NCBI GenBank assembly: GCA_958426095.1
Contig: CATZYB010000096.1
Location: 1-10,006, forward strand
From: an uncultured Lachnospiraceae bacterium
Lineage (GTDB): Bacteria > Bacillota > Clostridia > Lachnospirales > Lachnospiraceae
Reading direction: 5' to 3'
Length of the DNA stretch: 10,006 bases
This document shows, one piece after another, positions 1 through 8,122 of the stretch; positions within the stretch are counted from its first letter, which is position 1, and every line of letters begins with the position of its first letter. The translations under genes and the position numbers were made by a program. The notes under the pieces are model-generated. The model had not been told where the DNA came from. It searched no databases and saw only the letters and a list, made by a program, of their open reading frames with translations.

Positions 1-1
1 G

Positions 2-1309
2 TCGTTACATACGACATTGATCGGACCATCGGGACAGCCTTTTGAAATTCAGATCCGTACTTTCGAGATGCATAAAACGGCGGAATATGGTATCGCCGCT
101 CATTGGAAATACAAAGAAGATCCTAACGGAAAGAATATAGAGAATAATGAAGAGGCAAAGCTGACCTGGCTGCGTCAGATCCTGGAATGGCAGCGGGACA
201 TGTCTGATAACAGAGAATTTATGAGCCTGCTGAAAAATGACCTGGATTTGTTCTCTGAGAGCGTATATTGCTTTACGCCGGCCGGTGATGTAAAAAATCT
301 GCCGAATGGTTCCACACCGATTGACTTTGCCTACAGTATCCACAGTGCGGTCGGTAATAAGATGGTCGGAGCCAGAGTTAACGGCAAGTTGGTGACGATT
401 GATTATCAGATTCAGAATGGCGACCGGATCGAAATCATTACTTCGCAGAATTCGAAGGGGCCGAGCCGGGACTGGCTGAATATTGTTAAGAGTACCCAGG
501 CTAAGAATAAGATCAATCAGTGGTTCAAGACCCAATATAAGGAAGACAATATTCTCCGCGGTAAAGAGCAGTTGGATAAATACTGTAAAGCAAAGAGTAT
601 TGTTTTGAGCGAGATCCTTAAACCGGAATATATGGATAAGGTTATCCGCAAGTATGGTTTCCGGGATTGGGATGCGGTATTGGCGGCTGTCGGACACGGA
701 GGTCTGAAAGAGGGCCAGGTCGTCAATAAACTGGTTGAGGAAGATAATAAAAAGAAGAAAAAAGAAGTCACAGATACGCAGGTACTTAAAAATATTTCAG
801 AGATCAGCAAGAAGCCTGTCAGTGACAAACGTGAAAAAAAGGGCAAAAGCGGTATTATTGTCAAAGGTCTGGATGACGTGGCCGTACGTTTTTCAAAATG
901 CTGTAATCCGGTGCCGGGTGATGAGATTGTCGGCTTTGTTACGCGTGGCCGGGGCGTTTCCATTCATCGGACAGACTGTGTAAATATGATCCATATTTCC
1001 GAAGAAGATCGGGCGCGGATCCTGGAGGCCGAGTGGTCGGCTGCACCGGATGAAGTGACAGGCAAATCCTACAAGGCGGATATTAACATATATGTGGAAG
1101 ACCGTGTCGGTGTGCTTGTCGAGGTGGCCAGAGTATTTACGGAAAATGAAATCAATGTGACGGCTATGTCCAGCCGTTCCGGTAAAAATAATACGGCGAC
1201 GATCAACGCGGCATTTGACATTCGCAGTGTGGCTCAGTTAAATAAAGTTATTGATAAGCTGAGAAATCTGGAATGTGTTTATGATATTGAGCGAACAACA
1301 GGAGGCTGA
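2..1309 (+). CDS. relA: Long RelA/SpoT-type (p)ppGpp synthetase/hydrolase, 3' part only
   Basis: This is the C-terminal 435 residues of a bifunctional Rel protein, which makes and degrades the stringent-response alarmone (p)ppGpp in the cytoplasm. The window opens inside the synthetase domain at SLHTTLIGP, followed by the hallmark EIQIRTFEMH and GIAAHWKYKE (to about base 118). A TGS domain follows at about 263-442 (CFTPAGDVKNLPNG, then NGDRIEIITS). Next come a helical region, a lysine-rich linker (about 737-870), a conserved-cysteine/zinc-finger-like segment (RFSKCCNPVPGD and HRTDC, about 866-979) and a C-terminal ACT/RRM domain (about 1076-1300). Family members are about 730-770 residues, so the HD hydrolase domain and most of the synthetase lie upstream of the window. 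The complete regulatory half argues for a long Rel rather than a small alarmone synthetase. The frame is intact to the TGA. The last codons, encoding Gly-Gly, double as the ribosome binding site of the next gene. Confidence 0.95.
   Translation, partial: SLHTTLIGPSGQPFEIQIRTFEMHKTAEYGIAAHWKYKEDPNGKNIENNEEAKLTWLRQILEWQRDMSDNREFMSLLKNDLDLFSESVYCFTPAGDVKNLPNGSTPIDFAYSIHSAVGNKMVGARVNGKLVTIDYQIQNGDRIEIITSQNSKGPSRDWLNIVKSTQAKNKINQWFKTQYKEDNILRGKEQLDKYCKAKSIVLSEILKPEYMDKVIRKYGFRDWDAVLAAVGHGGLKEGQVVNKLVEEDNKKKKKEVTDTQVLKNISEISKKPVSDKREKKGKSGIIVKGLDDVAVRFSKCCNPVPGDEIVGFVTRGRGVSIHRTDCVNMIHISEEDRARILEAEWSAAPDEVTGKSYKADINIYVEDRVGVLVEVARVFTENEINVTAMSSRSGKNNTATINAAFDIRSVAQLNKVIDKLRNLECVYDIERTTGG
1300..1305 (+). 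promoter_or_regulatory. Ribosome binding site AGGAGG inside the end of relA
   Basis: A perfect AGGAGG lies 9 bases before the ATG at 1315 and is formed by the last coding codons of relA. It fixes the start of the metallo-hydrolase and suggests that its translation is coupled to relA. Confidence 0.85.
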
Positions 1310-1314
1310 TACCC

Positions 1315-1944
1315 ATGAATCTTGCAATTCGAATGATGGTCCTTGGGCCAGTTCAGACAAACTGCTATTTTTTAATCAATGAAGATACAAAAGAGGTATT
1401 GATTGTGGACCCGGCAGACCGGGCACAGAAAATTATTGAATGGATTAACAGCGAAGGTCTGAAACCGGTGGCTATTCTTTTGACCCACGGCCATTTTGAC
1501 CATATTATGGGCGTACAGGGGGTTAAAAAGGAATACGGTATTCCGGTTTATGCGAGCAAAGACGAGGTGGAGGTTCTCGCCGATCCGCAGATCAATGTTT
1601 CCACGATGATGGGGGCTTATCTCTCCATGAAAGCGGATGAACTTTTCTCTGACGGGGATGTGTTGGAACTGGCCGGGATGAAATTAAAGGTCATTTCCAC
1701 ACCGGGCCATACGATCGGCAGTGTCTGTTTCTACATGGAAGAAGAAAAGGTACTGATCAGCGGCGATACCTTGTTTGAGGCATCGGTGGGACGTTCCGAT
1801 TTTCCTACGGGAAGCAGCCGTCAGCTTATAGAGTCCATTAAGACCCGGCTCTTTGTGCTTCCGGATGATACGGATGTATTTCCGGGTCACGGCGGAACAA
1901 CAAACATTGCTTACGAAAAAGCACACAATCCATTTATTTATTAA
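1315..1944 (+). CDS. Metallo-beta-lactamase-fold hydrolase, glyoxalase II-like
   Basis: A complete 209-residue cytoplasmic metallo-hydrolase. The metal-binding pattern of the glyoxalase II group is all present: THGHFDH at residues 57-63 (H58, H60, D62, H63), H132 in TPGHTIG, D151 in SGDTLF and H192 in FPGHGG. The C-terminal GHGGTTNIAYEK resembles proteins often annotated as hydroxyacylglutathione hydrolase-like. At about 209 residues it matches the short bacterial form (YqgX-like) and lacks the extra C-terminal glutathione-binding domain of true glyoxalase II. The substrate is therefore unknown; a bacillithiol or other thioester is possible, but that is inference. There is no signal peptide. 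The start is supported by AGGAGG 9 bases upstream. The gene lies 5 bases after relA and 7 bases before hemZ, an order I recall as common in Clostridia, so cotranscription is likely. Confidence 0.9.
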   Translation: MNLAIRMMVLGPVQTNCYFLINEDTKEVLIVDPADRAQKIIEWINSEGLKPVAILLTHGHFDHIMGVQGVKKEYGIPVYASKDEVEVLADPQINVSTMMGAYLSMKADELFSDGDVLELAGMKLKVISTPGHTIGSVCFYMEEEKVLISGDTLFEASVGRSDFPTGSSRQLIESIKTRLFVLPDDTDVFPGHGGTTNIAYEKAHNPFIY

Positions 1945-1951
1945 AGAAACG

Positions 1952-3460
1952 ATGATTGAATTAATATTAAACGAAGAAAGATATGAAAATGATATTCGGG
2001 CTCTCCTCATGGCGTTTTACCATGGGGAGAAAATTTTCGTCCGAAAAACAGAAAATGCTGGCGGTTCCGGAAAGGGAACGGACCAGGAGAAGGTTCGCCG
2101 GATACTGGAGGCAATTTATGACGAAAATGGTCTGAAACTGACGTTGAAGGATGAGGCGGGCCGGGTCCTTAGACAGAGCTATACTGAAGATTTTCCAAAA
2201 GATCATAAGGCCGGAAAAAACTGTCTGAAAACGGCTCTTTATGAGCTGCTTTGCGAAGTTACAGGGCGGACGCTGCCATGGGGAACGTTGACGGGAATCC
2301 GGCCGACAAAGCTGCCGATGACCTGTTATGATTCGGGATATTCAAGAGAAGAAGCTGCGGAGTATTTGAGGAAGACCTATAGGGTGTCTGAGGAAAAAAT
2401 CCGCCTCTGTACTCAGGTGGCAGCGAATGAAAGACGGATTTTAGAAGGGATTGACGCAGAACATTCTTTCAGCCTGTATGTTGGGATTCCTTTCTGTCCG
2501 ACCATTTGCTTATATTGTTCCTTTTCTTCCTACCCCCTCAGTGTGTGGGCAAAGGAAGTGGATCATTATCTGGAGGCATTATTTAAAGAAATACGTCAGG
2601 TCAGCCGTATGGTGGATAAAAGCTGCCTGACGACGGTTTATATGGGCGGCGGAACACCGACGTCCTTAAATGCGGAGCAGATGGACCGGTTATTGTGTAC
2701 GCTGGAAGATAACTTTGATTTAAGTATTGGCCGGGAATTTACCATTGAGGCGGGACGTCCGGACAGTATTGATCTGGACAAGCTTCGGGTAATGAAAAAT
2801 CATGGCATTGAAAGAATTTCAATCAATCCTCAGACTTTGAACCAAAAAACGCTGGATGTCATCGGGCGGCGGCATACGGTGGAAGATGTGGAACGGGCTT
2901 TTGATATGGCGCGTCAGGTTGGATTTTCAAATATTAATATGGATCTGATCCTGGGACTTCCGGGGGAAAATTCTGAAGATGTAGAAAGAACGCTGTCGGG
3001 AATCCATCAAATGGACCCGGAGAGTATGACGGTTCATTCACTGGCTGTCAAGCGGGCCTCCCGGCTGAATCAAAATCTGGAACTCTATCCTCCGGCGCCT
3101 CAGGAAGAAGTCAACCGGATGATCGACATGGCATGGCACGAGGCCGAAGCTATGGGAATGGAGCCTTATTATTTGTACCGTCAGAAAAATATGGCGGGGA
3201 ATCTGGAAAATGTAGGCTACGCCAAACCAGGGAAAGAGTGTCTTTACAATATCCTTATAATGGAAGAAAAACAGAGCATTGTTGCCGTCGGCGCCGGCGG
3301 TTCTTCGAAGATTCTATACCCTTCCGAAAACCGGATTGAGCGGGTGGAGAATGTAAAGAGTGTGAAAGATTATATTGAGCGCATCGATGAAATGATTGAT
3401 AGAAAACACCAGAATTTTCCAAAATATGGAATATTTGAAAAAAAGGACTTGAAAAAGTAA
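1952..3460 (+). CDS. hemZ: HemZ-type radical SAM protein (oxygen-independent coproporphyrinogen III oxidase family)
   Basis: A complete 502-residue protein, close to the length of Bacillus HemZ. The N-terminal region carries PWGTLTGIRPTK at residues 109-120, typical of HemZ. The radical SAM core starts with CX3CX2C at C182, C186 and C189 (GIPFCPTICLYC), ligating a 4Fe-4S cluster, followed by GGGTP at 232-236 for S-adenosylmethionine binding. ERISINPQTLN and IGRRHT correspond to the HemN family core. The HemN-like role would be anaerobic decarboxylation of coproporphyrinogen III, but the residue matching the fourth HemN cysteine is F191, so the reaction is uncertain. The reading frame extends upstream to 1853 inside the previous gene. 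I chose ATG 1952 because MIELILNEERYEND matches a family-like N-terminus and the frame then barely avoids overlap. Only a weak purine run (AAAGAAA) precedes it, so translation may depend on ribosomes finishing the previous gene 7 bases upstream. Confidence 0.9.
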   Translation: MIELILNEERYENDIRALLMAFYHGEKIFVRKTENAGGSGKGTDQEKVRRILEAIYDENGLKLTLKDEAGRVLRQSYTEDFPKDHKAGKNCLKTALYELLCEVTGRTLPWGTLTGIRPTKLPMTCYDSGYSREEAAEYLRKTYRVSEEKIRLCTQVAANERRILEGIDAEHSFSLYVGIPFCPTICLYCSFSSYPLSVWAKEVDHYLEALFKEIRQVSRMVDKSCLTTVYMGGGTPTSLNAEQMDRLLCTLEDNFDLSIGREFTIEAGRPDSIDLDKLRVMKNHGIERISINPQTLNQKTLDVIGRRHTVEDVERAFDMARQVGFSNINMDLILGLPGENSEDVERTLSGIHQMDPESMTVHSLAVKRASRLNQNLELYPPAPQEEVNRMIDMAWHEAEAMGMEPYYLYRQKNMAGNLENVGYAKPGKECLYNILIMEEKQSIVAVGAGGSSKILYPSENRIERVENVKSVKDYIERIDEMIDRKHQNFPKYGIFEKKDLKK

Positions 3461-3477
3461 AAGGGTTGTGCTAATCT
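3449..3477 (+). promoter_or_regulatory. Candidate extended -10 promoter for gltBD
   Basis: TTGAAA (3449-3454, five of six to the -35 consensus) is followed after 17 bases by TAATCT (3472-3477, three of six), preceded by a TG at the extended -10 position. The -35 overlaps the last hemZ codons. The predicted start of transcription is near 3484. It is the only reasonable promoter I see before gltB, because the 30 bases between the terminator and the gltB start codon are too short. The weak -10 hexamer limits confidence. Confidence 0.4.
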
Positions 3478-3482
3478 ACATT

Positions 3483-3522
3483 AAGACAAGGAAGTCAAGA
3501 AAGGCTATCCTTGTCTTTTTTT
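3483..3522 (+). terminator. Rho-independent terminator after hemZ, or attenuator in the gltB leader
   Basis: AAGACAAGGA (3483-3492) pairs perfectly with TCCTTGTCTT (3508-3517) around a 15-base loop, and the T run extends to 3522. This would end the relA-hydrolase-hemZ transcript. The loop contains AAGG-CTAT-CCTT, which could form a weak 4-bp alternative hairpin using part of the right arm. If the promoter at 3449-3477 is real, the hairpin is the first thing transcribed in the gltB leader. Confidence 0.85.
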
Positions 3523-3552
3523 ATTCAATTTGGAAGAAAGGAATGATAATAG

Positions 3553-6500
3553 ATGAGCAAAGAGACCACAGGAAGACCTGTCCAGCCGCCTTTGTACAGA
3601 CCTGAATTTGAACATGACAATTGCGGTATCGGTGCAGTTGTAAATATTAAGGGCATCAAGACTCATGCCACAGTGGAACAGGCCCTCACCATCGTCGAGA
3701 CATTGGAACACCGTGCTGGAAAAGATGCGGAAGGAAAGACCGGAGACGGCGTTGGTATTCTGCTCCAGATTTCTCATCGCTTTTTTAGCAAAGTGACGAG
3801 GGAACTCGGCTTTGATATTGGCGGAGAAAGAGAATATGGTATCGGTATGTTTTTCTTTCCTCAGGATGAATTGGAGAGAAATCAGGCGAAAAAGATGCTG
3901 GAAATCGTTGTGGAAAAAGAAGGACTGGAATTTTTGGGATGGCGTACGGTGCCGATCGTTCCGGAAGTTCTCGGACACAAAGCCCTGGATTGCATGCCGT
4001 ATATTATGCAGGGATTCATTAAGAAACCTGCAAAAGTGAATAAAGGGATTGATTTTGACCGTAAGCTTTACATAGCCCGTCGTATTTTTGAGCAGTCCAA
4101 CGAAAATACCTATGTGGTTTCTATGTCCAGCCGTACCATTGTTTATAAAGGTATGTTCCTTGTGGGCCAGCTTCGTCAGTTTTTTTCGGATTTACAGGAT
4201 GCGGACTATGAATCGGCCATTGCGATGGTTCATTCCCGTTTCAGTACGAATACGACGCCGAGCTGGATGCGTGCCCATCCGAACCGTTTCATTGTTCATA
4301 ACGGTGAGATCAATACCATTCAGGGAAATGCGGACCGTATGTTAGCGCGGGAAGAAACCATGTGTTCCCAGATCATGCAGTCAGAAGATATGGGAAAGGT
4401 CCTTCCGGTGATCAACAGCTCCGGCTCTGACTCGGCTATGCTGGATAATACATTGGAATTCCTTGTGATGAATGGGTTGGAACTTCCTCTGGCCGTTATG
4501 GTCCTCATTCCGGAGCCCTGGCTGAACAATCGGAATATGAGCCAGGCAAAGAAAGATTTCTATCAATATTATGCGACCATGATGGAGCCATGGGACGGCC
4601 CGGCTTCCATTGTGTTTTCTGATGGAGATTTAATGGGCGCTATTCTGGACCGGAATGGTCTCAGACCTTCCAGATACTATGTGACCGACGACGATACTTT
4701 GATTCTTTCTTCCGAGGTCGGAGCATTAGAAATTCCGCCGGAAAAGGTTGTGTTAAAAGAACGTCTTCATCCGGGGAAAATGCTTCTTGTAGATACAGTT
4801 CAGGGCAAACTGATCGATGATGATGAATTAAAAGAATATTATGCTTCCCGAAAGCCTTACGGCGAATGGGTCGATAAAAACCTTGTAGAACTGGAAAACC
4901 TGAAAATTCCGAATAAACGGGTGGAAAGTTATACAAAAGAAGAGCGTATTCGTCTCCAGAAAGCTTTTGGGTATACTTATGAAGAATTAAAAACTTCTAT
5001 TTTGCCGATGGCCCAGAGCGGTACAGAGCCGATCGCAGCCATGGGTATTGACAGTCCGCTGCCGGTATTATCAGAAAAGCATCAGCCGCTGTTTAAATAT
5101 TTTAAACAGCGTTTTGCCCAGGTAACGAATCCTCCGATCGATGCAATTCGTGAAGAGGTTGTCACATCCACCTCGGTTTATATCGGACCGGAAGGAAATC
5201 TTCTGGAAGAAAAAGAAGAAAACTGTAAAGTGGTTAAAATCAAAAATCCGATTTTGACCAATACAGATTTATTGAAAATTAAAAATATGAATGTGGAGGG
5301 TTTTAAAGTCCAGACCATTCCGATCATTTACTATAAAAATACATCCCTTGAAAAAGCGATTGACCATATGTTTGTCGAAGCAGACCGGGCCTATAGGGAC
5401 GGTGTGAATATGCTGATTCTTTCCGACAGGGGTGTGGATGAAAACCATGTGGCTATTCCGTCACTGCTGGCCGTTTCAGCGCTGGAACATTATCTTGTAC
5501 GGACGAAAAAACGGACAGCGTTGGCCATGATCCTTGAGAGTGCGGAGCCGAGAGAAGTTCATCATTTTGCCACATTGCTTGGTTATGGCGCTTCGGCCAT
5601 CAACCCATATCTGGCGCAGGAATCTATCAAAGAGCTGATCGATTCCAATATGCTGGATAAGGATTACTATGCGGCTGTCAATGATTATAATGACGCTGTG
5701 CTCCACGGCATTGTAAAAATTGCCTCTAAGATGGGCGTATCGACGATTCAATCTTATCAGGGCTCTCAGATTTTTGAAGCCATCGGTATAAATAAAGATG
5801 TTATTGATAAATACTTTACAAATACGGTCAGCCGTATCGGCGGTATTGGTCTGGATGACATTGCAAAAGAAGTAAACTTCCTCCATTCCAAAGCTTTTGA
5901 CCCGTTGGATCTTGGAATCGATCTGTCTCTGGACAGTTCAGGAAGCCATAAGTTCCGCAGCGGTAAGGAAGAACATCTTTATAACCCGAATACCATACAT
6001 CTTCTTCAGGAATCAACCCGCCGCGGTGATTATAACCTCTTTAAAGAGTATAGTGCCGCGATCAATGATGAGTCCCGTACAATGAATCTGCGAGGGCTGA
6101 TGGATTTTAACTATCCGGAAAACGGTGTGCCGATTGAAGAAGTTGAAAGTGTGGATTCGATCGTTCAGCGATTCAAGACGGGGGCCATGTCCTACGGTTC
6201 TATTTCTCAGGAAGCCCATGAGACGCTGGCCATTGCCATGAATAAGATTCACGGCAAATCCAACAGCGGCGAGGGCGGCGAGAGCCTGGAACGTCTGACG
6301 ATCGGCAAAGATGGGTTAAATAAATGTTCTGCGATCAAACAGGTAGCTTCCGGACGTTTTGGTGTAACCAGCCGTTACCTTGTCAGCGCCAATGAGATTC
6401 AGATTAAAATGGCTCAGGGTGCAAAACCGGGTGAAGGCGGACATTTGCCGGGCGGCAAGGTATATCCATGGGTTGCAAAGACGAGACATTCCACACCGGG

Positions 6501-8109
6501 TGTTTCTTTGATTTCGCCGCCGCCGCACCATGATATTTATTCCATTGAGGACTTGGCCCAGTTGATCTATGACCTTAAAAATGCCAACAGGGATGCACGG
6601 ATTTCAGTCAAACTGGTATCCGAGGCCGGTGTCGGTACCGTTGCCGCCGGTGTAGCTAAGGCCGGGGCACAGGTTATCCTGATTTCCGGTTATGACGGCG
6701 GCACGGGCGCTGCTCCGAGAACATCCATTCATAATGCGGGTCTTCCGTGGGAGTTAGGTCTTGCCGAGACACATCAGACATTGATCATGAACGATCTGCG
6801 TTCGAAAGTCCGTCTGGAAACTGACGGAAAACTGATGACCGGACGGGATGTGGCCATTGCGGCCATGCTCGGCGCAGAGGAATTTGGTTTTGCGACAGCG
6901 CCGCTGGTAACCATGGGCTGTGTCATGATGCGCGTATGTAATCTGGATACCTGTCCAGTCGGCGTAGCCACACAGAATCCGGAGCTTCGCAAACGATTTA
7001 AAGGAAAACCGGAATATGTTATCAACTTTATGCACTTTGTAGCCCAGGAGCTTCGTGAATATATGGCCAAACTGGGGGTACGCACGGTGGATGAACTGGT
7101 TGGCCGGAGCGATCTGCTGAAGGTGAAAGAACATGCGGCAGGCAAATGGGCAGATAAGATCGATCTGTCGGCCATCATCAATAATCCATATCTGAATACG
7201 GACAAAGGCATGAAATTTGATCCGGCCCAGGTTTATGATTTTGAGCTGGAAAAGACATTGGATATGCAGGTATTGATGAAAGAATTTAAATCGGCTCTTC
7301 ATAATAAGAAGAAAAAGAAAATTGAAATTAACGTAAAAAATACGGATCGTTCGCTTGGAACCATTTTTGGCTCAGAGATTACAAAAAGGTATCATGATAC
7401 ACTGGAAGACGATACCTTTGTAGTAAAATGTAACGGCAGCGGCGGTCAGAGCTTCGGCGCCTTTATTCCAAAGGGACTGACATTGAATCTGATTGGTGAC
7501 AGCAATGACTATTTTGGCAAAGGCCTGTCCGGAGGAAAGCTGACATTGGCTCCGCCGAAGAATATTAAATTCAAACCGCATGAAAATATCATCGTCGGCA
7601 ATGTGGCTCTTTATGGAGCGACCAGCGGCAAAGCCTTTATCAATGGCGTGGCCGGTGAACGTTTCTGTGTACGGAATTCCGGTGCCCTGGCGGTCGTTGA
7701 AGGTGTCGGCGACCATGGCTGTGAATATATGACCGGAGGAAGAGTTGTTATTCTCGGCGGTACAGGAAAGAACTTTGCGGCCGGTATGAGCGGCGGTATT
7801 GCCTATGTTTTGGATGAAAAGAGCGACTTCTACACAAGAGTGAATAAAGAACTTGTTTCGCTGGAAGCTGTAACTTCCAAGTATGATGTTCAGGAATTAA
7901 AGGAAATGATCACGGAACATGTGGAAGCTACCGGTTCAGAAATGGGTAAAAAAGTTTTGGATAATTTTGTAGATTATCTGCCGAAATTTAAAAAAGTTCT
8001 TCCGCATGATTACAGTAAGATGCAGACTGCCATTGCTCATATGGAAGAAAAAGGTTTAAGCGTTGACCAGGCACAGATTGAAGCATTTTATGCCAATAAG
8101 AGAGGATAG
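3553..8109 (+). CDS. gltB: Glutamate synthase (NADPH type), large alpha subunit
   Basis: A complete 1518-residue large subunit, normal length for bacteria. With GltD it converts glutamine and 2-oxoglutarate to two glutamates. C24 in HDNCGIGAVV is the expected N-terminal nucleophile after removal of a 23-residue propeptide. The class II amidotransferase domain spans about 24-430 and includes HSRFSTNT, HNGEINT and SGSDSAMLDN. A central domain covers about 460-780. The FMN-binding synthase domain (about 830-1195) has AMSYGSIS from about 878, GKSNSGEGGE, GGHLPGGKV and SGYDGGTGAAPRT. The 3Fe-4S cysteines are C1123, C1129 and C1134 (C-x5-C-x4-C). The C-terminal GXGXG beta-helix spans about 1269-1421. 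ATG 3553 follows AAAGGA at 3537-3542, and the propeptide length supports this start. A downstream gltD points to the NADPH form rather than the ferredoxin form. A short lysine-rich stretch (KKKKK, near 7306-7325) precedes the GXGXG domain. The gene is separated from hemZ by a terminator, so it probably has its own control. Confidence 0.97.
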   Translation: MSKETTGRPVQPPLYRPEFEHDNCGIGAVVNIKGIKTHATVEQALTIVETLEHRAGKDAEGKTGDGVGILLQISHRFFSKVTRELGFDIGGEREYGIGMFFFPQDELERNQAKKMLEIVVEKEGLEFLGWRTVPIVPEVLGHKALDCMPYIMQGFIKKPAKVNKGIDFDRKLYIARRIFEQSNENTYVVSMSSRTIVYKGMFLVGQLRQFFSDLQDADYESAIAMVHSRFSTNTTPSWMRAHPNRFIVHNGEINTIQGNADRMLAREETMCSQIMQSEDMGKVLPVINSSGSDSAMLDNTLEFLVMNGLELPLAVMVLIPEPWLNNRNMSQAKKDFYQYYATMMEPWDGPASIVFSDGDLMGAILDRNGLRPSRYYVTDDDTLILSSEVGALEIPPEKVVLKERLHPGKMLLVDTVQGKLIDDDELKEYYASRKPYGEWVDKNLVELENLKIPNKRVESYTKEERIRLQKAFGYTYEELKTSILPMAQSGTEPIAAMGIDSPLPVLSEKHQPLFKYFKQRFAQVTNPPIDAIREEVVTSTSVYIGPEGNLLEEKEENCKVVKIKNPILTNTDLLKIKNMNVEGFKVQTIPIIYYKNTSLEKAIDHMFVEADRAYRDGVNMLILSDRGVDENHVAIPSLLAVSALEHYLVRTKKRTALAMILESAEPREVHHFATLLGYGASAINPYLAQESIKELIDSNMLDKDYYAAVNDYNDAVLHGIVKIASKMGVSTIQSYQGSQIFEAIGINKDVIDKYFTNTVSRIGGIGLDDIAKEVNFLHSKAFDPLDLGIDLSLDSSGSHKFRSGKEEHLYNPNTIHLLQESTRRGDYNLFKEYSAAINDESRTMNLRGLMDFNYPENGVPIEEVESVDSIVQRFKTGAMSYGSISQEAHETLAIAMNKIHGKSNSGEGGESLERLTIGKDGLNKCSAIKQVASGRFGVTSRYLVSANEIQIKMAQGAKPGEGGHLPGGKVYPWVAKTRHSTPGVSLISPPPHHDIYSIEDLAQLIYDLKNANRDARISVKLVSEAGVGTVAAGVAKAGAQVILISGYDGGTGAAPRTSIHNAGLPWELGLAETHQTLIMNDLRSKVRLETDGKLMTGRDVAIAAMLGAEEFGFATAPLVTMGCVMMRVCNLDTCPVGVATQNPELRKRFKGKPEYVINFMHFVAQELREYMAKLGVRTVDELVGRSDLLKVKEHAAGKWADKIDLSAIINNPYLNTDKGMKFDPAQVYDFELEKTLDMQVLMKEFKSALHNKKKKKIEINVKNTDRSLGTIFGSEITKRYHDTLEDDTFVVKCNGSGGQSFGAFIPKGLTLNLIGDSNDYFGKGLSGGKLTLAPPKNIKFKPHENIIVGNVALYGATSGKAFINGVAGERFCVRNSGALAVVEGVGDHGCEYMTGGRVVILGGTGKNFAAGMSGGIAYVLDEKSDFYTRVNKELVSLEAVTSKYDVQELKEMITEHVEATGSEMGKKVLDNFVDYLPKFKKVLPHDYSKMQTAIAHMEEKGLSVDQAQIEAFYANKRG

Positions 8110-8114
8110 GAGGT
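8108..8114 (+). promoter_or_regulatory. Ribosome binding site of gltD overlapping the gltB stop codon
   Basis: AGGAGGT begins inside the gltB TAG stop (8107-8109) and lies 8 bases before the gltD ATG at 8123. A terminating gltB ribosome would sit on it, which suggests translational coupling and balanced subunit synthesis. Confidence 0.85.
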
Positions 8115-8122
8115 AAGACGTC

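Noticed and set aside
5..697. Long minus-strand frame of 230 residues opposite relA
   Set aside because: It lies opposite a clear Rel coding frame and has no recognisable domain, a shadow of codon bias. The same holds for minus-strand frames opposite gltB and gltD, such as 6754-7302 and 7988-8650.
735..983. Plus-strand 82-residue frame inside relA
   Set aside because: It is out of frame with the Rel conserved-cysteine region, has no ribosome binding site of note and matches no family.
1853..1951. Upstream extension of the hemZ frame
   Set aside because: It overlaps the end of the metallo-hydrolase gene. The extra 33 residues look unlike HemZ, while MIELILNEERYEND from 1952 fits the family start.
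3545..3550. GATAAT as a -10 element right before gltB
   Set aside because: There is no -35 at a suitable distance, and transcription would start inside the gltB coding sequence.
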